64,000 nucleotides of DNA. It comes from Isoetes taiwanensis. Its lineage: Eukaryota > Streptophyta > Lycopodiopsida > Isoetales > Isoetaceae. Positions 19,779 to 31,039 of the stretch are shown here, one piece after another (position 1 is the first letter of the stretch; each line of letters opens with the position of its first letter). The DNA lies in NCBI GenBank assembly GCA_021234155.1, contig JAJEKV010000555.1:84305-148304 (forward strand), read 5' to 3'. The position numbers and the translations under genes were made by a program. The notes under the pieces were generated by a model. That model did not search any database, had not been told where the DNA came from, and worked only from the letters and a program-made list of their open reading frames with translations.

Positions 19779-22700
19779 TTAGTTAGAATTTGTGTAAGAT
19801 AGATTGGAATTGAACAGATTAAAATACCCTTGAAAAATACCAATTTGGTTCCAGCACCTGTCATAGTTGTCAGAAAACAAATTTTTATGTGCTGTTGCAC
19901 ATAACTCAACATCATATTTGAAATGAATCTTGATCCAAGTTGTAGAGAAATTTTTGTGACCAAAGAGACATCTATTTCTAGACTTCCAGATATTCCATAA
20001 AGCTAAATATATAACAGTATTGTTATATGGATTATTGGTTTGAAGTAACTGAATGATGGAGCTTCTGTCATGAATACCGAAATAATGCTCAAACCAACTC
20101 CAAAAATGTCTGAGCTTAGGACAGAAGAAAATATGTTCCATACTTTCCACATTATTGCAATTAAGAGGACATAAGGGAGAAATATTTGGATTCCTCTTTG
20201 AAAAGGTTTCCAGGCAAGAAACACTTTTATTTGCAATCAGCCAGATGAAGAATGAGATTTTATTTGGAGAATAGAAATTCCAAACATTAGATATTAAAGA
20301 TTTGAAGGCAGCAATATCCAAGCTCCAAGAATAAGCAGATTTGGCAATGCTAGCATTTTGATTTAGATAGTCATAGATAAGGGAAACCTTGTATCTAGAC
20401 TTATTGCTTAGAAACCAATCAGATGCTGTATTATGAGCCACAGAAGGAGTTTTATCTCCCATGACATTCCTTATGTGAAGATATATCTTTTTGTCAGTAG
20501 CTGTACCATTAATCTTCCTTCTCAGACAAGTCCAAGTAATCCATCTGTTGTTGTACCAGAGATCACCAATAGTAGTGATAGCTGAGGAGGTCCACCTTTT
20601 GTATATCTGAGGATGCTTGAGGGCAAGAACATGATTAGGGTGATCTTTAAAAATAGGGGACCAAAAAATAGGCATTGCAAGATGAGCAGAATTAACTTGA
20701 GCATATGAAAAAGCTGGAGAGATATTATTCCAAGCTTTAATAAAATTTCTCATCAAAGAGGAAGTGTTTGGAGCAATGTGGAGATCACAAAAAGCAGAAT
20801 CAGGAAGAGCATGAGTCACAGATGGATGCCCAGCAGGATTACTCTTAGAAATCCAATAATTAATGAAAATAGAAGCAGCACTTGAGGAACCATTGATAGC
20901 TTTCCAAATGAATTTACCAGCAAGAGCTTGAGCTTGCTTATGAAGAATTTTACAGTTGAGACCACCCTCTTTTTTTTTCCTGGCAATAGTATCCCAGTTA
21001 ACCTGGTTATTTCCATTCCAAATGAACTGTCTAATGATCCTTTCAATTTGCTTATAAATAGATGCTGGAGCCACCAGAGCAGATGAGAAATAAACATGTG
21101 AGCTGGCAAGCACAGCATTAGCAATTACAACTCTCCCAGCCAGGGATATGCTATTCCTGTAAATATGCAGCTTGGCACGGATTTTGTCAACAATAGGGGT
21201 CCATAAACCAGAGAGATTTGCATTCAAAGATAAAGGCATACCAAGCAATTTAGTAGCTTGATTAGTACTAATGATATTAATCCCTGCAATTTGAGAGTTT
21301 GGAATATCAGCCATGATGCTACATTTATCCAAATTTAAGTGTATTCCAGATGCATCACTGAAATCTTTGACAATATTCAAAAATGCAGAGATGTTGTTAA
21401 GATCATTCTTGAGAAAAGTGAAGGTGTCATCAGCATATTGAAGCATACTTAGAGTATTGACATTATCAGGAGCCTTGAAGCCAATGATATTTCCATTGTT
21501 CTGATGAAACATGACTACTTTAGTCAGTAATTCAGTCACAGTGATGAAAAGGTAGGGAGCAAGTGGACAACCTTGTCTCACTCCTTTAGTAAGAGGAAAG
21601 AAAGTAGCTGGGGAACCATTGATAAGAATAGCAGAGTTGGATCTTTGATTGAGTCCCATAATTAGCTTAATGAGATCAGGGTCAAATCCAAGTTTGAGCA
21701 TAGCAAAAATAAAGTCCCAATTAATAGTATCAAAAGCCTTCTTAAAATCAAGTTTAAGAAGAATGCAATCCTGATTTGAGACTTTGTTCCAATGCAAACC
21801 CTCCATAGCAGCCACATAGTTTTCCAGGATAAACCTATTAGGCAAGAAAGCTGATTGATTCAAACTTATGACCTTTTGCAGATGATCTTTAATCCTTGAT
21901 GCAATAATCTTGGCACAGATTTTGTAGGAGGCATTAGTTAGAGAAATTGGCCTCCAATCAGAGAAATTACTAGGCTTATCAACTTTAGGGACTAGGGTGA
22001 TAAAACCACTAGAAATAGATGGATGCAGATGGCCCGAGTTCCAAAAACCTTTGATAAAAGCCATTAGGTCAAGCTTGATTATATCCCAGAAATGAAGATA
22101 AAATTCAGGAGGGAAGCCATCTGGCCCAGGTGATTTACCATGCTTGAAGCTCTTTAAAGTAGCTAAAACTTCCTCTAGGGTAGGCAGGCTGTTTACAGAA
22201 GAAACCATTTTAGGATGATCAGGTGGAATAATTTGATCAATAAGATCCATGAAATTCCTAGCTTTTGTTGCCTCAGAGATGTCACTTGATATTTCCTGGG
22301 TGAAAAGCTTGGAATATTTGAGGGAAAAGAAATTAGATATGTCTCCAGGATTGTTCAAAATAGAGCCATTGTCATCAAGCACATCAGTAATAGAATTTCT
22401 GAGCTGTCTAGATTTAGCTGCTCTGTAAAAGAATTTGGAACAACCTGAATCCATTTCAGTCGTATATTTGATCTTGCACTTAATAGCAGCCCCTTTTGCT
22501 TCAAGCTCTTCAATGAGTTTGATCTGCCTTTCAATATCTTCTTCCTGAATATGCAATGGAGCACTAAGAGGATTGTTTTGAAGGGCTATTCTAGTATCCC
22601 TCATTTTCTGGAGAAGCATGTTTTTTTCAGCCATTTTAGATTTATGGAGGGAATTAGACCAAGATTTGATCCAAGATTTAGCAGATTTAATCTTGAAGTA

Positions 22701-23548
22701 AAAATCCTTCATGGAATTATGATCTGTAACAGGGGGCATGCTGGAATAGAATGTTTTGAATTGATCAACAAAGGCCTCAGAGTTGAGGAGACTGGTGTTG
22801 AATTTATAAGGAATATTACCAGCTCTTGGGAGAGATATTTGATGATTAGTGCAAAGGAACTGAGGTTGATGGTCTGAAATGGAGACAGACTCATCAGATA
22901 TAACATAGGCATTATCCCAGAAATTTGAGTTGGAAGCATTCAGGTAGAATCTGTCTAAGGCACAGTAAACTCTAGCCTCACCCTTTCTCTTATTTGACCA
23001 GGAGTATTTGGCAGTAGAAGAGGGAATAAGAATGAATGAATTTTCATCCAGAAGATTATTCCAGTTATTTTTTTCCAGCCTTGACATGTTAGTCTTATTT
23101 CCAAGCTTTTGATCCTAAGAAGGAGTATTATTGAAGTCACCTGCAAGTATCCAATCTGAAACAGATTCTTAATCCAATTATTCATGTCAACCCAGAGAGC
23201 TTCTCTATCTTTAGGATTAGTTGAAGCATAGATGTTGATAAGACCAAAATAATTATCCTGGACCTTAAAAATCGTGACCTGCCACATATTAGTAGGGCTA
23301 TTATAGAAGGATATATTTTCCATGTTTTTCCAAATCATACAAATACCACCCGAGGTTCCATTAGCTTCTATCCAAATGGAGCTACTGCCAGGGATTATCC
23401 AATCACCTAGATTAGCACACTCAAATTTCTGGAGTTTATGCTCTTGGAGAAGAATGACATCAGCTTTGTAGGTCTTAAGCTGGGAAATAACTCTTCTTCT
23501 CTTTAAAACACCTTTTATCCCTCTTAAATTCCAGGAAACAATCTTCAT
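19779..23548 (-). pseudogene. LINE ORF2: APE endonuclease, reverse transcriptase, zf-RVT
   Basis: The frame opens MKIVSWNLRGIKG with endonuclease motifs QEHKL, AGDFNNTP, YCALDRFY and ISDHQP. RT follows (GKSPGPDGFPPEFY, NQSAFLPNRFILEN, KLDFKKAFDTINWD, VRQGCPLAPYLF, active site LQYADDTF), and the C-terminal zinc domain is CPLNCNNVESMEHIFFCPKL. RT and zinc domain are fully open (1102 codons from 23087). Near 23160-23166 a one-base deletion shifts the endonuclease frame, and a TAG at 23115-23117 follows AGDFNNTPS. These two lesions probably inactivate this copy in cis. Confidence 0.93.
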
Positions 23549-23592
23549 TAGGCTAGGTTTGAAGCAGGTAAACAGCAGGTAAACAGCAGAAA

Positions 23593-26214
23593 TTATAGCC
23601 TTTTGTTTTTCCCTTTTCCCCTTTTTTCTTTTTTCTTTTGTTTACTTCTGGTGTTGCTAGCAGGAGCATTTTTGGGAACAGAGACAATGGTTTTTTTCCT
23701 GCCCCTAGATTTCTTGGAAGAATTCTCCTTAGAGGTCTCTTTAGTCATTTCCTCACTGGGTTGATAGCTGTTTAAGTAATATTCATAGTCCCAGTTACTT
23801 CTATCATTTAAATCTACATTTTCTTTATAATTCTCAAAATCACTTTCACTTTCAGTTTCAGAAGATGCACCCCCAGGGATGAATTCAAATAATTTATTAA
23901 CTGGAGAATCAGAGTTAATCAAATTATAAGCATCAACAGTTTTATTAGCATTAATGCAAGCATCATTAATGCTTATTGGATTGAGAACTTGCCTGGATAA
24001 ATTGTTGTCATTTTTCCTTAAGTTGAAGTCTGAATTTTGAGAAGAAAGTTCAGGTGTCTCAGGAACATACTCAATGTCATAATCTCCCTTGTCTGGAACC
24101 TTTTTCCCATTTTGATCATCTGCTGCAAGATCTTTGTTTATATCCTGATTTGGGATGGAACAATCACTCTTATCCCCAACCATTTCTTCCTTTGAGAAAT
24201 CTATGGTGGCCAACTGTCTGGCAACTGTATCGGAAATGGAAAAATGATTTTGGGAGAGGGAGGGAGGGCTATCTGGTATGGTAAAGTCAATGAGATCAAT
24301 GAAGGAATCCTTTAGGTTTTGTTTGTGAGCAAGCTTGGGAGAATGTTTGGGAATGGGGGGAGCCTGATCCTCAATGATGGTCTCAGAATATTTAGGTGGC
24401 TGATTGACAGAATTGGGGTGCAAAAGCTCAATTTGGTCTGCAGGTAGGTTAGCAAAAACAGCAAATTGATTTGAACAAAAAATTACCTCCTCATCATCCT
24501 CAGAAGTTGTTGTAGATAAGGATGACTTATTTTTAGCAGAAAGATCTTCATTTGGAATCTGCTGAACTTGATGCTGAGGTTGCTGGTGTTGCTGTTGATT
24601 CAGGACTTGCTTGGGTTGCTCAGTATGTGTATGAATAGGAGCTGGAGCAATAACAGGATTATCTTGGTGCTTTGCTGAAGTATAGTTTCTGATAGTGAGA
24701 CTATTTTTTTCCTTGTTCATAACTGTATTGATCTCAGAAACTTTTTTGATTTCCTTTTCCTCATTTGATTTCAATGAGTACTTGTTCTGTATTTCCATAG
24801 TTAATGAATCTCTCGTACCCTTGGAGGGCTTCCAAATTGGTAAACCCCAATTTGGTTTTGAAATTGAGGTGCTTGGAAGATGGTTGAGATTGGATCTAGA
24901 ATCTCGGGCTATTTGAGATAAAGTACAATGTAAGTCAATGCCAAAATCAACTTTGGATTTTCCTTTAAGCATATATCTTTGATTATCTGTCATCCTTTCT
25001 TTGAATAGAGAAGCACTGTCAGTCCCAGTTCTGCTTTTGTTAGGCTGTTCTTTTTCCTTTTCCATCCTCTTTTTTGCAATTCTTCTTGCACTCCCATTAA
25101 CTCTATTCCATGGAATGAAAGGCTCTGCCACATCTTTGTTAATTATGCTTCCATTATTTTTGGCCTGAAATGAGTTTGTGAGCTCATTTTCCTTGGGTTC
25201 CTTCGATTCCCTAACTTCAGTATCTTCAAGCCTGCAATCTGCATACCAAAAATGTCTGGAATTGCATTTAGGGCAATTTGGAGGCAAACCAGCCCACCTT
25301 AGTTGAAGGGAGGAATTTTGGCCAAAGCAGTCAGTGAAGGGAATAGTGGTGGGAATGTCTTTTGACAAGTCAAGCTGGACATAAGCAATTGGAGGTTTGT
25401 AGGGAGCATAAACAGATGAGATATAAGTGCCAACAGAATTGAAAAGAGACTTGAAGGAGTCTTCATTCCAATAAATTGGGTTTAAGCCATAAAGAGAGGT
25501 TGATGCTACACAGTAGTTGTTCAAATCCGAAGTGGAAAGCTTGGGATTCCATTTTATGAAAGAGATATGGAAGTTTTCATAAACCAAAGTCCCACTATGA
25601 AGAAGGAAATTTGCTGACCTCTGGTTACCACATTCTATCATGATATAAGGATAGCTTAACCAGTAAACAGCATTTATGGTTATTCCTTTTTGCAATGAGA
25701 GCAAGTGAGACCACAGGTTAGCTATATTGATCCCTGTTTTATTTACTTTGAGAACTACAGCAGTATTTGAAAGACATTTCATTTTCTCAAAGACCATAGG
25801 AGAGTTTAAGTGAATACCATGAACAGTAGCAAGCTTAGATCCAATTTGAGGCCGTTCATTTACAAGCAGGTTGTCCCAGGCAGCATCAGAATTGACTTCA
25901 GCAGTAGGGCGCTGGACACCATAAGGTATTGGAATGCCAGTAGAGGGATCAATTGTAGGCATAACACCAAGAAAGTTGGGATCTTTCGAGATATTATCCC
26001 ATATTGGCGTGCGATCAGAGAGAGGCTCCATTATTTTCTTTTGAAGAGAAAGGTCCCGAAAATTACCGAAGGGAATGAACCCAGAGCCTTTAGACAAGAT
26101 GTCCTTCAAATTTGCAAGCAGAGATTCCTGATCTTCCTTTTGAAGCGCCAGAAAGCAGTGAAGAAACGGTAGATAATTTGGCTTTAGGTTAAAATGGCTC
26201 TTCATTTCCGCCAT
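23593..26214 (-). CDS. LINE ORF1 protein (873 aa)
   Basis: This is an intact ORF1 of 873 codons. The N-terminal half (about residues 140-300) resembles the DUF4283-type RNA-binding domain of plant LINE ORF1 (NAVYWLSYPYIMIECGNQRS, FHISFIKWNPKLST, LYGLNPIYWNEDSF), followed by a zinc-knuckle-like CPKCNSRHFWYADC. The long C-terminal half is low-complexity, Ser/Asn/Asp-rich, and ends in a very basic tail (TRSKQKKKEKRGKGKNKRL). The expected role is binding the LINE RNA as a ribonucleoprotein. A relic with the same order lies on + at 31707-33476. Confidence 0.9.
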   Translation of the reverse strand: MAEMKSHFNLKPNYLPFLHCFLALQKEDQESLLANLKDILSKGSGFIPFGNFRDLSLQKKIMEPLSDRTPIWDNISKDPNFLGVMPTIDPSTGIPIPYGVQRPTAEVNSDAAWDNLLVNERPQIGSKLATVHGIHLNSPMVFEKMKCLSNTAVVLKVNKTGINIANLWSHLLSLQKGITINAVYWLSYPYIMIECGNQRSANFLLHSGTLVYENFHISFIKWNPKLSTSDLNNYCVASTSLYGLNPIYWNEDSFKSLFNSVGTYISSVYAPYKPPIAYVQLDLSKDIPTTIPFTDCFGQNSSLQLRWAGLPPNCPKCNSRHFWYADCRLEDTEVRESKEPKENELTNSFQAKNNGSIINKDVAEPFIPWNRVNGSARRIAKKRMEKEKEQPNKSRTGTDSASLFKERMTDNQRYMLKGKSKVDFGIDLHCTLSQIARDSRSNLNHLPSTSISKPNWGLPIWKPSKGTRDSLTMEIQNKYSLKSNEEKEIKKVSEINTVMNKEKNSLTIRNYTSAKHQDNPVIAPAPIHTHTEQPKQVLNQQQHQQPQHQVQQIPNEDLSAKNKSSLSTTTSEDDEEVIFCSNQFAVFANLPADQIELLHPNSVNQPPKYSETIIEDQAPPIPKHSPKLAHKQNLKDSFIDLIDFTIPDSPPSLSQNHFSISDTVARQLATIDFSKEEMVGDKSDCSIPNQDINKDLAADDQNGKKVPDKGDYDIEYVPETPELSSQNSDFNLRKNDNNLSRQVLNPISINDACINANKTVDAYNLINSDSPVNKLFEFIPGGASSETESESDFENYKENVDLNDRSNWDYEYYLNSYQPSEEMTKETSKENSSKKSRGRKKTIVSVPKNAPASNTRSKQKKKEKRGKGKNKRL

Positions 26215-26410
26215 AATGAAGCTCAGGTAGAAACAACAAAGGGGAAATTGAGTCGATCAAAAGCAGGGGATGGGCGGGAAATGAGGGAGAAAGTAAAAAT
26301 GCATGAGAAATGTGAGGGAAAGAAGCAGAAAGATCAGTTGCAGACTAGATTGCCTCACAAATTACCATAATGCAAGATCCATAACACATAGTAGCAAATC
26401 CAAGCATGAA

Positions 26411-26704
26411 TTAGACAGAGAATACCTTCACAAACACCGGATTTTCGCTCCAATCACAGTGAACTCGAAAGATTCCAGTAGCAGGACAGTTTTTGTCGCC
26501 AATGAATTCTTCTAACCAAGCTTCAATAATTTCTGTTTCAAATTCTTCTGAACTCGGAACAAAAGTGTATTCTGAATGAAACAGGTTGTCTGGGAAGAAT
26601 TTGTTTAGAATAAGATCCTCCCACAATTGTGATGCCAAGCCTTTTAAGAAACCACAAGTCAATCTGGGACCATCAATTAGAATGGTGAAGATTGTGGTAT
26701 CCAT
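26411..26704 (-). CDS. Small conserved LINE ORF upstream of ORF1 (97 aa)
   Basis: A 97-codon frame lies between the 5' UTR and ORF1, about 196 bases before the ORF1 ATG. Its sequence (RLTCGFLKGLASQLWEDLIL, EYTFVPSSEEFETEIIEAWL, GIFRVHCDWSENPVFVKVFS) aligns without gaps to the + strand copy at 31237-31527, with more than half of residues identical and the same stop position. Conservation between two diverged copies argues that it is translated. I do not recognise the fold. Similarity extends a few codons upstream of the ATG, so the true start could be earlier or a splice could be involved. Confidence 0.6.
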   Translation of the reverse strand: MDTTIFTILIDGPRLTCGFLKGLASQLWEDLILNKFFPDNLFHSEYTFVPSSEEFETEIIEAWLEEFIGDKNCPATGIFRVHCDWSENPVFVKVFSV

Positions 26705-27083
26705 ATGGAGCTGAGGACTTCGCGAATCATCAGAGAATGCTAGCCTCTACAAGGCTAGCTTGCAATTCAATGGAATTCGTGATCAGAGAAGGCAGAAATT
26801 CAAATTTTCAAGCAAGTTTCGGCCAAGAAAGGGTTTCAAACAGAAAATATGGGATAAAGACAAAAAAGTAAAGAAAAAGGGCGCTCGTCATTTTTCCAAT
26901 CCAAGGCCACGTTTTCATCATGACAGTATCTAATATTGCCAGAATTTCTACAAGATTTAGGTCAGCAATCTCTTGCCTTAATCTTTTGCTTCTCCCAAAT
27001 GTATCCCTGCCAAATTCGTCAGTGTTCACTTTAGCCTCATCTTGCAATATTTGCGCATGTGTCCTTCCACGAACTTGTCTTGT

Positions 27084-28256
27084 TTATGTGGATAGACTGT
27101 CTTCTTTATCAATTTCGGCATCATGTTGAGTTGATGGTTCAGCTGTGCTGTCCTTCTCCTGCACACTAGTTTCAGACAATTTAATATCATCGTCATCTAT
27201 TAATGCATTGTCTGGTTTTTGTTCTATTATCGTGTCTTGGAGATCTTCCTTCTGTTTATTAATTTCAGAGATAACTTTATTACCCTTGTAATATTTTTTC
27301 TCATCAAAAGAGACATCCCTGCTCACTAATAATTTTCTACCAACTGGATCATACAATCTATATGCCTTAGATTCATCATCGTAGCCCACTAAGTATGCAA
27401 TTCTTGCACGATCATCCAACTTAAGTCGTTTCTCCTTTGGAATATGTACAAAACATAGGCACCCATATGTTTTTAAATAACTATAATCTGGCTTTTTTCC
27501 AGACCAAAGAATTTCTGGTATACAACCTCTTATGCTTACTGATGGCAGCATATTCTGCACACGTACAGCAGTTCTTACTGCTTCTTCCCACAAGAAATTA
27601 GGGAGCCCTGTCTGCTTCAGCATTGCTCTAACTGCATTCAATATTGTTCTATTCTTTCTTTCTGCAATTCCGTTATGCTGAGGAGAATTCCTACAAGTTA
27701 ATTGTCTCTTAATCCCTTTTTCTCTACAATACCTTTTAAATTCCCTGAACAGATATTCTCCTCCTCTATCTGACCATACACACTTGATTTTTTTTTCCGT
27801 TTCAAGCTCTACTTCTGCTGCAAACTGTTTAAAAGTTTCAAAAGCTTCATCTTTAGTTCTCAAGCAAACACACTTGGTTTTTCTACTGAAATCGTCTATA
27901 AAGGTAATAAAATATTGTTTACATGTGATACTCCTTATGTTTAAAGGCCCACAAAGATCAGTGTGAACTAATCCCAACACTTCGTTTGCTCTTTTATGAG
28001 ATTTTACAAATGGTAATCTTGTATGTTTACCAAGCATGCATCCATAACATATATTTTCTCTTGTACTCTGTTCAGAGGACTCGATCAGACCTTGTTTAAT
28101 CGTTGATTCTATATTTCTTGTACTTGCATGACAAAGCCTTTCATGCCATATACTTATGCTTGGTAGTGTTACTGTGTTTACAGTAGTTACACAATTGTTT
28201 TCCAGTCCAAATAAATTTTCCACTTGTTTACCAAGAAACTTTATCTCATTTTTCAA
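27084..28256 (-). pseudogene. Copia integrase
   Basis: The GAG-pre-integrase zinc site is IWHERLCHAS...CYGCMLGKH (H-x4-H and C-x2-C), followed by the core with VHTDLCGPL (first Asp), WSDRGGEYL (second Asp) and SPQHNGIAERKNRTI (Glu), the C-terminal GKKPDYSYLKTYGCLCFVHI and a VGYDDESKAYRLYDP segment. The frame is open except at the junction with the gag-protease part near 28253-28260, where about one base is lost or gained. A stop lies at 27084, and coding similarity continues in another frame to the LINE insertion at 26937. Confidence 0.92.
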
Positions 28257-29560
28257 AGATACAATACATTAACAACTGTATATCCTATATCAACTAGTTG
28301 GCTGACAGAAATGAGATTCCTAACAAGTGTAGGCACACATAAAACTTCTTTTAACATGACTGGTTTTCCATCCAAATCGAAAAGCTCAAGAATTCCAACA
28401 CCTTGTACCTTTTGCAACTTCCCGTTTCCGAGCTTGACAAATCCAGTTTTGTTCTTATCCTCTTCCTTAAGTAACTCAGCTGAACCTGTCATAGTCTTTT
28501 CTGCTCCACTATCTAAGAGCCACATATTTCCTTTTCCATTAGATTTCTTATTTTCAAAAATTGACAAATTACACTTATTATTTACCTCAACGTCTTCATC
28601 TTCCTCAATATCTTCTTTGTTAGAGTAAAGTTTACAGATGCAGATTGCCTTCCAGTACCCTGCCACGTCCTCTAAATGCTCCTCTTCCTCGGTTTGACTA
28701 CACCTGTTTGCAAAGTGTCCTCGTCCACCACAATTGTAACGCTCAATCTCTTTCAGTTTAGGACAGTCTGCCTTTAAGTGTCCATAAAGCCGACAATGAA
28801 AACATGGACCTACTTGCCCCTTTTCTTTTATCTCAGATCTATCCTTAGAGCTACTTCCTCTAAACTTACTTTTACCAGTATATAAAATTTCTGTATTATC
28901 ATGGTCATCATCAACCAGTACCTTATGCTGTTCAAACTCCGTTCTAATCATTTCTTCTGTTGTCTCGTGTGTTTTAGCAACATTTCGTATCAAGCTTGCT
29001 AGCTGCTTGTTCCCTTCCACAGATCGTGCAACATGCAACAATTTTTGCTGCTCACTTAACATCACACCTGCACATTCAAGATCAGCAACATTATCAAAAT
29101 TAAAGAAGAATTTTGTTAAGTCATCCTCTTCTCTAAGCCTTAACTTCCTCAATTCTTTCTCCAGAAGATCAATCTGTGATGAAGATTTTTCCTCATAGTG
29201 TTTCAATAAATATTTCCAGATTTCTCCCGGAGATTTGCCCCTTACTTTTAACAGAATAGATGCTCCAACCTTACTGGTTAAAATGGCATAAGCCTCCTTC
29301 AACTTGGCTGTCTTATTGACCTCACTGGTTGCAGTAACTTCCACACTACCTTCTGCAGATTCATTGTCGGATGTAATGCTTTGTCTTCTCTCTGCAATAG
29401 TACTAGTCACAACATTAGAATCATTGTTCTCATGCAACAATTCCCATAGATTCTCATTTTCTAAAACATTTTTAATCTGTTCCTTCCATATCTGAAACCC
29501 GGGTCCTCCTTCATAGACCTTGATGTTCTGTAGCAAAGATGCTCCAAATCTACTTGACAT
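28253..29560 (-). pseudogene. Copia gag and protease
   Basis: The likely start MSSRFGASLLQNIKVYEGG is at 29560, nine bases after the primer-binding site; the frame also extends upstream into it, but without an ATG. The capsid-type domain contains LRKLRLREEDDLTKFFFNF. Two zinc knuckles follow: CFHCRLYGHLKADC is intact, but the second (RYNCGGRGHFANRC) has lost its first Cys, probably TGT to CGT. Protease has WLLDSGAEKTMTG, with Asp-Ser-Gly as the catalytic site. The frame then breaks before integrase. Confidence 0.92.
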
Positions 29561-29568
29561 CTTAGCCT

Positions 29569-29580
29569 GCTCTGATACCA
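29569..29580 (-). promoter_or_regulatory. Copia primer-binding site (initiator Met tRNA)
   Basis: TGGTATCAGAGC on - , one base from the end of the 5' LTR, is the standard Copia minus-strand primer site complementary to the 3' end of initiator tRNA-Met. Confidence 0.92.
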
Positions 29581-29581
29581 A

Positions 29582-30260
29582 TGTTATTCCAACAAGACAA
29601 ATACAAATACTGCTATTAGATGGATCACAAAGTTAAGATTATCAACTTAAGTTAAATACTTAAGTTTAACCAATACACATCATAGAATGCAATAACATAT
29701 TTAATTCAAATGAACTATGATGTTATTGTTTCTTATCATTTCGACAGCCCAAGCACCCGATACATTTCGGATTCCACTTCCTGCAACCACACATCCACAG
29801 ATCAATCCGATTCTTCTTATATTATAGCTTAGGCGGCACCGACCATTAAGATCGACGCCTCTTTCCCTGTAAGAACTTTCTTATCTGAACAAGCTCTTGG
29901 CCTAGTTCTATGACCGAGATCCTATATTTGCGAGCCTTTGAACCATTGAAAATGTCACCACTAACCTTGAACCATTGAAATGTCACCATATATATTCCAA
30001 GAAGATTCTTAATATTCGATCATATTCACTTCAACTACGACGAAATGATATCAAAGCACTACTCATTGGAAAGCCCTCGACGAGAAGAATCCAATGGCGT
30101 AGGCCCCCACCTTCATCCGACCCCTTTGCTGCAAGTTACGGGCCTTTGAAGATAATTACAAAAAAGAAGCTTCCTCGAAATTCCTTTCATAAATGTTGGT
30201 GCCATATCCCTATACCTTTGCCTTTGCTGAAGAATTATAACATGAACCATAACTTCAACA
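29582..30260 (-). repeat. 5' LTR of the Copia element (679 bp)
   Basis: TG...CA ends, abutting ATAAG at 30261-30265. It contains a roughly 200-bp segment missing from the 3' LTR and is the longer, probably ancestral, form. Confidence 0.9.
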
Positions 30261-30383
30261 ATAAGTTCTTTACCTGTACACAGCTAGCAGAGGATGGTAG
30301 GATTCAAAGCAGAGCACAAGATAGATCCTTAAAGTCACCTCTTGCAGGTTCGAATGCGGCATAGACTGCTCTGTTGCAAGCAC

Positions 30384-30625
30384 CAAGCAAGCTGACGCTG
30401 CCTTTATCTGCGGCATCCGTGGAGATCAACTACTCCCCCCATCCGCCCTTAACCACATCGGCCTCTTCCAAATCTGTCCATCCCTAATCGACCTTCACAA
30501 CCCCCTAGAAATTTGCCATACCTTTTGACCCATTTTATATGTATTCCCATATTCATACAACCCCCAATCCATTGCAAACTTTATGTTCTAAATGTATGCC
30601 GATCTCCAATTATATGCAATATACA
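30384..30625 (+). repeat. Dispersed repeat family 2, copy b
   Basis: This is the second copy of the 5291-5520 repeat in the same orientation, with small indels. It lies immediately right of the Copia insertion. Confidence 0.8.
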
Positions 30626-31039
30626 TATCACATTTATGGTGTGGTCATAAGCACCCTAAGGTTGGATTTGGGAGGTCACGATTTCAATTCTGTGCTGAGA
30701 GGCAAAAAAAAAGCATTTATACGATAAAAATATAATGGAATTTTTATACGGCGAAAAATTTTTATACGCGAAAAAAAATGGGGCGTGATAGGGAAAAAGG
30801 GTGTTTAGTTTTGAATTCTGAGACGTTGTTTCGCCGATCACGCCCCTTTTGCTGCTGTGCCCATTTGATGTCGTTTTGTTGCCGTCTACCTATGCTCCTT
30901 AGTCAATTGAAGTATTTCCGACGCATTAATGCAAGAATCGCCTCCATCCGAATTACCTAGAAGAAGGTATGGCCCGTGGGGAGAAGAGACCTCATTCTCT
31001 TCAAAAACTTAACATACTTGATTCTAATAATTAAGGGAG
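30626..31039. other. Spacer
   Basis: A/T-rich sequence with several near-repeats of TTTTTATACG and a run of A. No feature beyond that. Confidence 0.4.

Larger units (their letters stand above)
18865..26923 (-). mobile_element. Nearly full-length L1-like LINE (8.06 kb) nested in Copia pol
   Basis: The element is flanked by a perfect 14-bp target duplication CAGTATCTAATATT (18851-18864 and 26924-26937), with a poly(A) of about 20 (T-run to 18885) at its 3' end. Excising it restores the Copia reading frame through ILAILDT-EAPKSY. Reading 5' to 3' on - it has a 5' UTR, a small ORF (26411-26704), ORF1 (23593-26214), ORF2 (19779-23548) and a third ORF (19220-19759). The only visible damage is one frameshift and one stop in the endonuclease. 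The perfect target duplication and open frames suggest a young insertion. Confidence 0.93.
15929..30265 (-). mobile_element. Ty1/Copia LTR retrotransposon, 14.3 kb including nested insertions
   Basis: The element spans 15934-30260 on - . Evidence for completeness is a 5-bp target duplication ATAAG (15929-15933 and 30261-30265), LTRs beginning TGTTGAAGTTATGG and ending GGAATAACA, an initiator-Met tRNA primer site, a purine tract, and gag, protease, integrase, RT and RNase H in Copia order. Removing the LINE at 18865-26923 and the fragment at about 17346-17975 leaves an element of about 5.6 kb, a normal Copia size. It has stops and frameshifts, so it is no longer autonomous. Confidence 0.93.
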
